DNA from: an uncultured Spirochaetales bacterium
GTDB lineage: Bacteria > Spirochaetota > Spirochaetia > Sphaerochaetales > Sphaerochaetaceae
Assembly (NCBI GenBank): GCA_949292445.1
Contig: CASEZU010000102.1
Location: 1-55,726, forward strand
DNA: 55,726 bases
Reading direction: 5' to 3'
The position numbers were made by a program, and so were the translations under genes. Every line of letters begins with the position of its first letter. Position 1 is the stretch's first letter. Below, piece by piece: positions 32,287 through 40,781 of the stretch. The notes beneath the pieces were generated by a model, which worked only from the letters and a program-made list of their open reading frames with translations, had not been told where the DNA came from and made no database searches.

Positions 32287-33062
32287 TGAGAAGCATCAGC
32301 CTGTACAAGGATAACGGGACGTGGCTCTGCCGCGTCCACCCGTTCACCAAGCTGATGTATATCGCTGCGGCCATAGTGATACCGCTTCTCTCGGGATCTC
32401 TCTGGGCATATGCAGCGGCCATCGCTGCCGATATCGCCATCCTCATAAGCGGCAAGGCACTGAGAAGAGCCCGGGCCCTGATCATATTCTCCTTCACCAT
32501 CATCGCCACGATATTCCTTATCCGCGGCCTTTTTGATGAAGGCAATGTGACTCCGGTTCTCTCGCTGGGACCGGTTGTCTTCTACAAAGAGGGTCTGATG
32601 AAGGCACTGCGGACGGGAGCAGTCATCATCAACATGCTCCTCTCCTTCTCCATACTGGTTCTGACAGCAAAGCCCGAGGATATCGCGGATGAGATGGAGA
32701 GGCATGGATTCTCTCCCCGCCTGAGCTATGTCATCTCCTCCGTCTTCAGTATCATACCCCAGATGATGGGGACGATGGACACCATCACCGATGCGCAGAG
32801 AAGCCGCGGCATGGAGACGGAAGGCAGCCTCGGAAAGAGGATGAAGGCTTTCATCCCCCTGATCACACCGGTGGTGACGAGTTCCCTCATCAACACAAGG
32901 GAAAGGGCTGTCGCCCTTGAGGTGAGAGGTTTCGGAGCCAGAGGGAAGCGCAGCTACCTGAGGACCTGGAAGAAACACAGGGGTGACAGGGCAATCACGA
33001 TAACACTTGCCGCGGCCACCGCAGCAGCACTCATCTGGAAGATCGTCATATGGCTTTCATAG
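32286..33062 (+). CDS. ecfT: ECF transporter T component (EcfT/CbiQ family)
   Basis: This 258-residue inner-membrane scaffold protein couples the S component to the ATPases. It opens with VHPFTKLMYIAAAIVIPLL, typical of EcfT. The two short coupling helices that contact the ATPases carry Arg-Gly motifs: DAQRSRGME and VRGFGARGKRSYL. GTG start. It overlaps the ATPase gene by 13 bp, indicating translational coupling. Confidence 0.92.
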   Translation: MRSISLYKDNGTWLCRVHPFTKLMYIAAAIVIPLLSGSLWAYAAAIAADIAILISGKALRRARALIIFSFTIIATIFLIRGLFDEGNVTPVLSLGPVVFYKEGLMKALRTGAVIINMLLSFSILVLTAKPEDIADEMERHGFSPRLSYVISSVFSIIPQMMGTMDTITDAQRSRGMETEGSLGKRMKAFIPLITPVVTSSLINTRERAVALEVRGFGARGKRSYLRTWKKHRGDRAITITLAAATAAALIWKIVIWLS

Positions 33063-34735
33063 AAATAGAGAATCTCAGATACAGGTATCCCAAAACCACC
33101 GGACTTGCTCTGGATGGAGTGTCGCTCTCTGTGGAGAAAGGCACATTCCTGGGAATAGCAGGCCGGAACGGTTCCGGCAAATCAACGCTCGCAAGTGCGA
33201 TGATCGGGCTTGTGCCGCAGTTCTACAAAGGAGCGTATGGCGGCAGAGTGACCGTCGCCGGAGCAGATGCTGCCTCAGTCCCGGTAAGCGAGATGGCGAA
33301 GAAGGTCGGCCTTGTATTCCAGAACCCTTTCAACCAGCTCTCAGGCGCGAAGGACAGAGTGTACGACGAGGTCTGCTTCGGGATGCAGAATTTTGGCATA
33401 CCGGCAGCGGAAATGAGGGAGAGAGCAGATGATGCGCTGAACATGCTGGGAATCTATGATTTCAGGGACCGCAACCCGTTTGACCTCTCAGGAGGCCAGA
33501 TGCAGCGCGTGGCGATTGCCTCGATACTGGTGCTCCGCCCGGAGGTGATCATACTCGACGAGCCCACAAGCCAGCTCGATCCGGCAGGCTCGGAGGAAGT
33601 CTTCCGCGCTGTGGAGAAGCTGACGGGAAGCGGTATCACAGTCATCATGATAGAGCAGAAGATAGACAAGGTCGCCGCCTACTCCGACCGGCTTCTCATC
33701 ATGGATGGGGGAAAGGCAGCTGCATATGGCACCCCGTCTGAAGTGCTCTCACGCTCCGATCTCTCCGCACATGGAGTCATCCCCCCTGCCCCCCTGAGGC
33801 TCTCGAAAGCGCTGGGATTCCGCAAAGCCGACATGACATATCCGGCGACAGAAGATGATGCCGCAGCGCTAATGGAAGAGAAAGTCTCATTCAGCGCTCT
33901 TCCCTGCCCTGCTGCCGGAGAAAGAGGCGAAGCCCTCTTCCGCATTGAGGATCTGTCATTTCACTATGGAGAAGGCCCCGATGTCCTTCATTCCCTCTCG
34001 CTGGAACTAGACAGGCGGCCAACTGCGCTGATAGGTCAGAACGGAGCCGGAAAGACAACGCTGGCAAAGCTCCTGAAAGGGCTGCTGAAGCCGTCATCGG
34101 GAAAGATATTCTTCAAGGGAAAAGACACAAAGGAAAGCACCGCAGCTTCCCTTGCGGCGTCAATCGGATATGTATTCCAGAATCCTGATGACCAGATTTT
34201 CAAGCCGAAAGTGCTTGATGAGGTGATGTTCGGTCCTCTTAACATAGGCATGGATGAGGATGAGGCGCGGGAGAGATCACTTGAGGCGCTGCGTTCCGTC
34301 AGGCTGGAAGAGGCCCGGGACAGGAATCCATATGACCTTGATCTCAATGAGAGGAAAATGGTCGCGCTTGCATCCGTGATGGCAATGGACACCGACGCCA
34401 TCATACTGGATGAGCCCACGATCGCGCAGGACGATGACGGACGGGCCATGATACGCAAGATAATCAGGGAGCTGGAAGAAAAGGGCAAGCTGGTCATCTC
34501 CATCCTGCATGACATGGATCTCGTCGCCGCATCATTCGAGAGGGTCATCGCAATGGCGGGAGGAAGGGTCATCGCAGACGGAGATCCCAGGGAAGTCTTC
34601 AGCGACAGCGAGGTGCTGAGGAAAGCCGGTCTCGAGCTTCCTCACACAGCATCGCTTGGAAAACGGCTGGGAGCGGAGGACATTCTCCTGAATGACGAGG
34701 AATTCCTGCACTCCTGCCGCAGGAAAATCATATGA
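33050..34735 (+). CDS. ECF transporter fused double ATPase (EcfA1-EcfA2)
   Basis: This 561-residue protein joins two ABC ATPase domains. NBD1 (about 1-230) is complete: Walker A GRNGSGKST (38-46), Q-loop FQNPFNQ, signature FDLSGGQMQRVAIAS, Walker B VIILDEPTSQLD. NBD2 (about 305-540) has Walker A GQNGAGKTT (about 328-336), FQNPDDQ and Walker B AIILDEPTIAQD, but the signature is reduced to LDLNERKMVALAS (about 430-442), without the SGG core. One of the two composite ATP sites may therefore be weakened. The gene ends overlapping the convergent 5'-nucleotidase gene by 8 bp. Confidence 0.92.
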   Translation: MAFIEIENLRYRYPKTTGLALDGVSLSVEKGTFLGIAGRNGSGKSTLASAMIGLVPQFYKGAYGGRVTVAGADAASVPVSEMAKKVGLVFQNPFNQLSGAKDRVYDEVCFGMQNFGIPAAEMRERADDALNMLGIYDFRDRNPFDLSGGQMQRVAIASILVLRPEVIILDEPTSQLDPAGSEEVFRAVEKLTGSGITVIMIEQKIDKVAAYSDRLLIMDGGKAAAYGTPSEVLSRSDLSAHGVIPPAPLRLSKALGFRKADMTYPATEDDAAALMEEKVSFSALPCPAAGERGEALFRIEDLSFHYGEGPDVLHSLSLELDRRPTALIGQNGAGKTTLAKLLKGLLKPSSGKIFFKGKDTKESTAASLAASIGYVFQNPDDQIFKPKVLDEVMFGPLNIGMDEDEARERSLEALRSVRLEEARDRNPYDLDLNERKMVALASVMAMDTDAIILDEPTIAQDDDGRAMIRKIIRELEEKGKLVISILHDMDLVAASFERVIAMAGGRVIADGDPREVFSDSEVLRKAGLELPHTASLGKRLGAEDILLNDEEFLHSCRRKII

Positions 34736-36212
34736 TGAGAAGGAAATCGGTCTTCCGGGGAACCTCAACAGGCACGCCGGAACCGAGCCTTGCTATGATG
34801 AGATCCTGCACATCCTGGCTGTAGCGCTCAAGCACCTCCGCCTTGCAGTAGACACCATAGCCTCCCGTACCGGTTGCCCTGTAGCTGTTGAGAGCTATCG
34901 TGAGCTCATGTTCAGGTTCTTTCAGGAGATCTATTCCATTGAACAACAGACGGACCACCCTCTGCCCCAGAGGACGCCTTATATCGAATGAATACGATAC
35001 GCCGCGGTAGAAATCATAGTTGTAATGCTCCTCCTTGGGGATGGTGAAGCGGTCGCTGATACGCACGCGGCCGTCCTCAATATCGAAATACCCCGCTGAG
35101 CGTTCCATCGCCTCCCTGAGCATGCCGCCGGTAATCCTCAGCTTCAGCAGTGTATTGGCGAAAGGATAGGCTGCGAGGAGGTCCCCCAGCGTCACCTCCC
35201 CGCTGAGGGAGACAGGCTCATTGAAAAGAGAGACTGCGGAAACATCTGCCCCTGTCAGATCCAGCTGGATGTCATTGAAGAAATCTGCAAGCGATGAGCC
35301 GTGGATGCCGCTCTCCAGCTTTGATTTATCTGCAAGGCTCCCGTTGATGCGTCCAAGCGGCTCTGAAAGCGATCTGATCACATCATTTTCCCTCTCCTCA
35401 GGAATACCTCTCATGTCCTCTTTCAGAGGGAGGGAGGCATCTGCGCTTATGAGCTCGGCCTCAATACCTCCGTCACGGGTGAACACAAGATGGGCGGCAT
35501 GCATGCCCTTAGCCCCTGTCTGCAGAGTCAGCGTCCTTCCTATGTGCCTCGGCTCTATGAGAGCATGCTGATGCGCCGTGAGGAGAACATCGAACCCCAG
35601 CGCGGCAAGCTCCGAGCCACGGTTCTCCTTTATCTCTCCCGACTCCTCTCCGAAGCCGCCGTGGTATATACAGACAGTGAAGTCCGGAGAGAGCTTCCTC
35701 CCCTCCTTCAGCGCCGCGGCTGCGGCACTGACTGAATCCGTTATCTCAATGTCCCTGAGATTCTCCTTCTTCTCCCAGATGTTCACATAATCGGTTATTA
35801 CCCCGACGAAGAGAATGCGGATGCCGTCGGGTGCGGTTATGATGGCATAAGGCCTGATTCCGAGCTCTCCTTTCCTGTCTGCAAGGTTCGCCGCGATCTT
35901 CTCCGCGTTGAGCGAGGAGAGGAAATCACGGAGCGTCTCATAGCCGAAATTGAAATCATGGTTTCCGGGAACATAGATGGAAAGCCCTGCCCTGTTGAAC
36001 ACCTCCGCGGCAAGGAATGGCCTGAGACCATTCGCCATCTCATATCTCACGAGAGGAGATCCCTGAAGCACATCGCCTCCATCAGCCACGATCGCGCCAT
36101 CCCTGAAACAGGATGAGAGCGCCATATAGCCCATATTCTTCCTTTCCGGAGAGATGTAATCAGTGGGATAGATATAAGAATGGGTGTCGCTTGTATAATA
36201 AAGTTCAGCCAT
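34728..36212 (-). CDS. 5'-nucleotidase/UDP-sugar hydrolase family phosphoesterase
   Basis: This 494-residue protein has a calcineurin-like N-terminal domain with two-metal motifs: Asp9-x-His11 (TSDTHS), VADGGDVLQGS (Asp47), PGNHDFNFG (about 83-90), and TAHQHA in place of GHTH (about 214). The C-terminal 5'-nucleotidase substrate domain includes GDLLAAYPFANTLLKLRITGG. Unlike UshA it has no signal peptide and starts MAELYYTSDTH, so it should act in the cytoplasm. It is the last gene of the phn-like operon, 1 nt after the second permease. Likely role: dephosphorylating a nucleotide or other phosphate ester after import; inference. Confidence 0.87.
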   Translation of the reverse strand: MAELYYTSDTHSYIYPTDYISPERKNMGYMALSSCFRDGAIVADGGDVLQGSPLVRYEMANGLRPFLAAEVFNRAGLSIYVPGNHDFNFGYETLRDFLSSLNAEKIAANLADRKGELGIRPYAIITAPDGIRILFVGVITDYVNIWEKKENLRDIEITDSVSAAAAALKEGRKLSPDFTVCIYHGGFGEESGEIKENRGSELAALGFDVLLTAHQHALIEPRHIGRTLTLQTGAKGMHAAHLVFTRDGGIEAELISADASLPLKEDMRGIPEERENDVIRSLSEPLGRINGSLADKSKLESGIHGSSLADFFNDIQLDLTGADVSAVSLFNEPVSLSGEVTLGDLLAAYPFANTLLKLRITGGMLREAMERSAGYFDIEDGRVRISDRFTIPKEEHYNYDFYRGVSYSFDIRRPLGQRVVRLLFNGIDLLKEPEHELTIALNSYRATGTGGYGVYCKAEVLERYSQDVQDLIIARLGSGVPVEVPRKTDFLLII

Positions 36213-36213
36213 A

Positions 36214-37032
36214 TCATCCCCTCATAAGGGCGCCGCGGAGCTTCGTCGAGAACCACTCGACAATAAGGACGAGCACGATGAGCCCGAGAAGGATCGCCCC
36301 GACATCATTCCATCTGTATGAGTTCATCGCGAATATGAGCGGGGCGCCGATACCGCCGGCTCCTACAATGCCGAGCACCGTGGCATCGCGGAGATTCATG
36401 TCAAAGCGGTATATGAGCGTCGATGTGAACGAAGGCATCAGCTGCGGTATTATTCCATAGCGTATCTTGTCAAACGTGGTGCATCCGGAAGCTGAAAGCG
36501 ACTCCAGTATGCCCCTGTCCAGATCCTCTATGGTCTCGATGAACATCTTCGACAGCATGCCTATCGAGCACACAGACATGGTCAGGAGGCCTGCGAATGC
36601 GCCGGGGCCCGTGACCATGATGAACATGAGGCCGTATACAAACGACGGCACAGTGCGTATCGCCATCACAACGAAGCGGAAGACAACAGCAACAGGCTTC
36701 GGCACGATATTCCCTGCCCCGAGGAATGCGAGAGGGATTGAAATGACAGCACCGACAAGCGTGCCGAGGAACGCGATGCACATCGTCTCGACAAGAAGAT
36801 AGGGAACACCGTTTTTCCCCAGGGTGAAGAGTATGTCAGCGGTGGGATGGAAAATACCGAGGATGATTCCCTTCGCGACTGAAAGTCCAGAACCTCCCGT
36901 GGAATTGGATTCAAGGGCACTGCCGGACCAGACCATGAGGGCCACGAATACCAGAGCGGCGGCAAGGGTGCGTATCCACTTCCGCGGTTCCATTGTCAGA
37001 GCTTCCGCTGCTGTCAGCTTTACATCAGGCAT
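36214..37032 (-). CDS. phnE: Phosphonate-type ABC permease PhnE (second copy)
   Basis: This 272-residue inner-membrane permease has about six spans. PhnE-like features include FRFVVMAIRTVPSFVYGLMF, the EAA-like loop IETIEDLDRGILESLSASGCTTFDKIRYGIIPQLMPSF and DATVLGIVGAGGIGAPLIFA. It is a diverged partner of the permease just upstream, 10 nt away. AGGAGG lies 5 nt before ATG. Two PhnE genes are common in phosphonate-type operons. Confidence 0.9.
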   Translation of the reverse strand: MPDVKLTAAEALTMEPRKWIRTLAAALVFVALMVWSGSALESNSTGGSGLSVAKGIILGIFHPTADILFTLGKNGVPYLLVETMCIAFLGTLVGAVISIPLAFLGAGNIVPKPVAVVFRFVVMAIRTVPSFVYGLMFIMVTGPGAFAGLLTMSVCSIGMLSKMFIETIEDLDRGILESLSASGCTTFDKIRYGIIPQLMPSFTSTLIYRFDMNLRDATVLGIVGAGGIGAPLIFAMNSYRWNDVGAILLGLIVLVLIVEWFSTKLRGALMRG

Positions 37033-37042
37033 CGCTTCCTCC

Positions 37043-37879
37043 TTACGTCAGTTTGCTTCTGAGCCATGAGCTCAGGGATTCTATCACGACCACAGCGGCA
37101 AAGAGGGCTATGAGGATCATGCCGACCCTGGGATATTCCCTCCATCCTATCTTCTCATTGAGTATGAGCCCGAGGCCGCCGGCTCCGACATAGCCGAGAA
37201 TCGAGGCGTAGCGCACGTTGCCCTCGAAACAGAAGAGTACGGTTGAGAGGAAAGAAGGCAGTACCTGCGGCCAGACAGAGTAGCGTATTGCTGAGAGCCG
37301 GCCCATTCCTAAAGCCTCAAGCGCCTCGTAGGATCCCATATCGACAGTCTCTATCTGCTCGTAGAGTATCTTCCCGCAGTATGCGAATGTGAATACGGCG
37401 ATCGCGACAGTTCCGGCAAGAGTGCCCAGACCGAAAACATAAGTGGCTATGAGGGCAACGACAAGCGTCGGAAGAGTTCTCACTACAGAGAACATGAACT
37501 TGAAGAGGGCTGTCACAGCCCTGCTCCTGATGAGATTGCCGCTGGAGAGCACTGCGGCTGGGATGCAGAGAATGGCACCGGCAGCAGAACCGAGAAGGCT
37601 CATCTTTATAGTGTCCCACAGAGGTTCCCAGACATCCGACATATAGCTCCAGTCAGGAGGGAACATATCGCCGAGCATCACGAAGAAGTAACCGATACGC
37701 CGCAGAAGCGTCGTGATCCTGAATCCTGTTATTTCTCCGGAAAAGACCGTTGCGGCAAGCAGCACGATGAGGACAAGGGGAAGCCTTGAGCGCTTCTCCT
37801 GCACAGTCCTGCCATTTTCCAGCGTATATGTCCGCGGAGGGAATATACGGTCATAGATCCCGAGTTCAGACCGCTTCAT
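37043..37879 (-). CDS. phnE: Phosphonate-type ABC permease PhnE (first copy)
   Basis: This 278-residue inner-membrane permease has the PhnE signature SVVRTLPTLVVALIATYVFGLGTLAG, the ATPase-docking loop IETVDMGSYEALEALGMGRLSAIRYSVWPQVLPSF and ASILGYVGAGGLGLIL. The ATG at 37879 overlaps the phnC 3' end by 14 nt with GGAGAA upstream. The frame is open further upstream within phnC but that part would be a translation of phnC in another frame. Confidence 0.9.
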   Translation of the reverse strand: MKRSELGIYDRIFPPRTYTLENGRTVQEKRSRLPLVLIVLLAATVFSGEITGFRITTLLRRIGYFFVMLGDMFPPDWSYMSDVWEPLWDTIKMSLLGSAAGAILCIPAAVLSSGNLIRSRAVTALFKFMFSVVRTLPTLVVALIATYVFGLGTLAGTVAIAVFTFAYCGKILYEQIETVDMGSYEALEALGMGRLSAIRYSVWPQVLPSFLSTVLFCFEGNVRYASILGYVGAGGLGLILNEKIGWREYPRVGMILIALFAAVVVIESLSSWLRSKLT

Positions 37880-38618
37880 CGCCGTTTTCTCCGTAGATCG
37901 ACGCCAGGACAGCCTTGTCCACCGCAGATGACGGACCGTCGAACACAACCTCACCCGCCCTGACACCGATGACGCGGTCGCAATAGCTCAGCGCGAGTTC
38001 CACATGATGGATGTTTATGATGACGGTGATCCCCATGTTCCTGTTGATATTCCTGAAGTCATCCATAACTGCCTTGGCGGTCACCGGATCGAGTGCGGCA
38101 ACCGGTTCGTCGGCAAGGATTATCGATGGATTCTGTGCCAGAGTGCGTGCAAGCGCCACCCTCTGCTGCTGCCCTCCTGAAAGCTGGTCGACCCTCGTGT
38201 AGGCCTTTTCCAGTATGCCCACCTTGTCCAGTGCCTCCAGCGCCTTCAGCCTGGCGCTCTTCGGGAATATCCCGAGAACCCTTCTCCACAGCGGCAGATC
38301 AGGAACAAACGCCGTAAGGACATTGCGTATCACGCTCGTGCGCGTGACAAGATTGAACGACTGGAAGATCATGCCGATCTTCCTTCTCAGCTTCCTCAGG
38401 TTCTTGCCCGAGAGCCTGTTCACATCCGTACCGTCAACTGTGAGAGTGCCCGATGTGATCGGGTGCATTCTGTTTATGGCCCTGATCAGCGTCGACTTGC
38501 CGGCGCCGGAGAGGCCTATTACAGCGACAAACTCGCCATCAGAGATGGTGAGATCCACATTTCTGAGCCCGACTGTTCCGTTCGGGTATACCTTTGTCAC
38601 ATCCTTGAAAACTATCAT
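37866..38618 (-). CDS. phnC: Phosphonate-type ABC transporter ATPase PhnC
   Basis: This 250-residue ABC ATPase has Walker A GLSGAGKST, Q-loop FQSFNLV, signature LSGGQQQRVALART, Walker B IILADEPVAALDP and the switch His in IINIHHVELALSYCDRVIG. The sequence matches PhnC in length and in the FVAVIGLSGAGKSTLIRAINRM opening. It powers the PhnD/PhnE transporter. It is separated from phnD by a strong hairpin. Confidence 0.92.
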   Translation of the reverse strand: MIVFKDVTKVYPNGTVGLRNVDLTISDGEFVAVIGLSGAGKSTLIRAINRMHPITSGTLTVDGTDVNRLSGKNLRKLRRKIGMIFQSFNLVTRTSVIRNVLTAFVPDLPLWRRVLGIFPKSARLKALEALDKVGILEKAYTRVDQLSGGQQQRVALARTLAQNPSIILADEPVAALDPVTAKAVMDDFRNINRNMGITVIINIHHVELALSYCDRVIGVRAGEVVFDGPSSAVDKAVLASIYGENGDEAV

Positions 38619-38637
38619 CTTCCACCAGCAATGTGAG

Positions 38638-38659
38638 GGAGAGGGATCGCTCCCTCTCC
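38638..38659 (-). terminator. Intercistronic hairpin after phnD
   Basis: GGAGAGGGA / TCCCTCTCC is a perfect 9-bp stem with a TCGC loop, between the phnD stop and the phnC start. No T-tract; it probably protects or attenuates, favouring more binding protein than ATPase. Confidence 0.6.
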
Positions 38660-38667
38660 TCCAGGGT

Positions 38668-39711
38668 TCATACTCCTGAATTTCTCATGATCTCCTGTGC
38701 GACCCTCTCGTTGTCATAGTCGGAGGATGTCGCCGGCAGGTATCCTGTATGGCTGTAGATCGCGATCACGGAGCGGCCCTCTTCAGTCTTGTTGAGGTTC
38801 ATGAAAGCGCTCTGGAGAGCTGATACGAACTCAGGTGTTATCGTGGGGCTTGTCTTGGAGACACAGACTGTGTCGTTGTAGATCATCGGAGTGACGCCGA
38901 TGACATCCGTCTCTGTCCAGATATCAGCGCTGCGTCCGAATGTCGTCGTCCAGTCTTCCTCATAATCCCTCCTGGCATCAGCGAATGTGCAGAGCACATC
39001 GACCTGTCCGGAAGCGAGGCGGGCGAAAGCTGAAGGATAGGAATCAACCTGCACCGTATGCTGGAGATCTCCGATAACCTTTCCGTCGTAGTTGTTCATC
39101 AGCCAGATTGTCGGGTAGACATAGCCTGCTGAGCTTGTCGAGCTCATCACAGCCCAGTTCGCGCTGTTGAGGTCATCCCATGTGAGCTTCTCGCCGGCAT
39201 TGACCTTCGCAGCGAGCTCCTGTCCCTTGGCGGAAGGACCTGCAATGATGAGGGCGCGGTAGCCGACAGCCTGATCCTGGCTTGCCGTGATCGGCTCATT
39301 GCTGTTCCAGTCCCTGGGGTCATCGCTGTCAACGGAAAGGCCGTCGCGCGTTGCGGTGAGGATGACATCGCAGCCATCTTCATAAAGGATGTATGTGTTG
39401 GCAGGCATTCCTACTGCTACATCCGCAGTCCCGGCAGAAAGGGCGACGCCGACAGCCTCATAGTTGGTTCCGACTGAGATATTGACGTTCTCCACGTCAT
39501 ATCCGAGTCCTGCAAGCTCCTCTGTCAGGAGGTTCTTGAGCGGCTCAGTGACCATGATGATCTCGCTTGGCTCGCGCGATGGGACATACATGATGTTCAG
39601 ATCGCGGATAACCGTGTTTCCCGACTCCGATACGGCAGCATCCTTACTGCCCTGTGCGAACAAGCTGAGCGACATAAGCGCAACAGCAAAGACCAGTAAA
39701 GCCTTTTTCAT
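38668..39711 (-). CDS. phnD: Phosphonate-type substrate-binding protein PhnD
   Basis: This is a 347-residue periplasmic binding protein. The signal peptide MKKALLVFAVALMSLSLF ends AQGSKDA without a lipobox cysteine. PhnD-family features are MYVPSREPSEI, LLTEELAGLGYDVENV, ALSAGTADVAVGMP, SSTSSAGYVYPTIWLM (phosphate-group contact loop in the family) and ARLASGQVDVLCTFADA. The ligand could be a phosphonate, phosphite or phosphate ester. There are no C-P lyase genes nearby. GAGGAG precedes the ATG. Confidence 0.88.
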   Translation of the reverse strand: MKKALLVFAVALMSLSLFAQGSKDAAVSESGNTVIRDLNIMYVPSREPSEIIMVTEPLKNLLTEELAGLGYDVENVNISVGTNYEAVGVALSAGTADVAVGMPANTYILYEDGCDVILTATRDGLSVDSDDPRDWNSNEPITASQDQAVGYRALIIAGPSAKGQELAAKVNAGEKLTWDDLNSANWAVMSSTSSAGYVYPTIWLMNNYDGKVIGDLQHTVQVDSYPSAFARLASGQVDVLCTFADARRDYEEDWTTTFGRSADIWTETDVIGVTPMIYNDTVCVSKTSPTITPEFVSALQSAFMNLNKTEEGRSVIAIYSHTGYLPATSSDYDNERVAQEIMRNSGV

Positions 39712-39728
39712 TTGTCTTCTCCTCGCTT

Positions 39729-40643
39729 CTACGAAGCTGTATTTTCAGAAAGGCGCGCGGGGCATGAGACGCTCAGGCTCTGCTCCCTCTCTCCCTTCAT
39801 CTTTCCTGCAAGCAGCCTGAATGCGGTATGCCACATATCCTGGCTGAATATACGGAGCTCCTTCCCCCTTCCGACAAGGCCGGGGAAGAAATTGTTGTAG
39901 GTCACGGTCTCCGCGCTGATTCCCCTCTCATCCAGAGTACGGAAGACACCTCTGGCTGTGTCAGGATCGGAGATGAAAATGCCGTCAGGAACATCGGAAA
40001 GGGACATTGTCCGGCTGTAGCCTGAAGCCTCATCCATCGTGCCCATCAGGAACCACTCATCAAAGAGAAGGGACCTAGCGGCAAGAAGTTTGCGGAACTC
40101 TTCGGCTCTTTTCCTGCCGATTGTGTTTCCGGTGCGCCTGAAAAGCCCGCCGATGTATCCGATGCGGCTGATACCCTTCGATAGAAAGTAATCCAGCACC
40201 TGCATTTCCGCATTGCGGTAGTCGATCATTATGGAGTCATAGGAGTAATCGGAACCGAGATTGTTGATGAGAAGGAGGTTGTCGGTCTTTTCATGGAAGA
40301 AGGCTATCTCCTCAGCGGAGAACTCTCCCAGAGCGATCATCCCGTCCGCCCTGCCTTCCGGAACGGAAAGGGTGAGATGCATTCCCTCAGCTCTGGCGGC
40401 AGGCTCCAGGAAAGCCATCAGCTTCTCCTCGAACCCGGGTTTGTCTACAGGGGAAAGCATAAGCAGCACGCTGTGTGCGCTGCGCCTCTGCCGCGGAGTC
40501 TTGTACCCTGTCCTGCCAGCCTCTGCCTCGATGGCACTGCGCACGGCAGGAGATACGGAGAGTGTCGGATCCCCGTTGAGGACCCTGGATACGGTGGCTG
40601 CGGAGACCCCGCAGCTTCTGGCTATATCCTTGATTCCAGCCAT
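39729..40643 (-). CDS. LacI-family regulator of the phn-like operon
   Basis: This 304-residue regulator is first in the operon with PhnDCEE and the nucleotidase. Helix-turn-helix: MAGIKDIARSCGVSAATVSRVLNGD at the very start, then RRSAHSVLLMLSPVD leading to a shortened effector domain. GGAGG lies 4 nt before ATG 40643; the frame extends 27 codons upstream through the promoter. LacI regulators normally sense sugars or nucleosides, while phosphonate genes are usually under PhoB or PhnF, so its presence suggests the transporter's ligand is a sugar- or nucleoside-phosphate-like compound; inference. Confidence 0.88.
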   Translation of the reverse strand: MAGIKDIARSCGVSAATVSRVLNGDPTLSVSPAVRSAIEAEAGRTGYKTPRQRRSAHSVLLMLSPVDKPGFEEKLMAFLEPAARAEGMHLTLSVPEGRADGMIALGEFSAEEIAFFHEKTDNLLLINNLGSDYSYDSIMIDYRNAEMQVLDYFLSKGISRIGYIGGLFRRTGNTIGRKRAEEFRKLLAARSLLFDEWFLMGTMDEASGYSRTMSLSDVPDGIFISDPDTARGVFRTLDERGISAETVTYNNFFPGLVGRGKELRIFSQDMWHTAFRLLAGKMKGEREQSLSVSCPARLSENTAS

Positions 40644-40658
40644 ACTTCCTCCACCTGT

Positions 40659-40687
40659 ATTAGACAATGTATGGCAGATACTGTCAA
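40659..40687 (-). promoter_or_regulatory. Promoter of the LacI-phn operon
   Basis: Perfect TTGACA (40687-40682), 17 bp, TCTAAT (40664-40659), then 15 nt to the ATG with GGAGG inside. Confidence 0.75.
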
Positions 40688-40746
40688 ATGATTTAGTAAA
40701 ATTCAGTAAATTATTAACGCACACTTAACACATCCTTCCATGTTCC

Positions 40747-40775
40747 TTCTCACCAGCGCCCGATTGGATTATCAT
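40747..40775 (+). promoter_or_regulatory. Promoter of the ABC ATPase-dehydrogenase operon
   Basis: TTCTCA (40747-40752), 17 bp, TATCAT (40770-40775), then 6 nt to ATG 40782. No ribosome site. Confidence 0.5.
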
Positions 40776-40781
40776 CGGGTC

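Noticed and set aside
34728..40643. Phosphonate degradation operon
   Set aside because: Transport genes are PhnDCEE-like, but there are no phnG-M, phnX or phnW genes; the metabolic gene is a nucleotidase.
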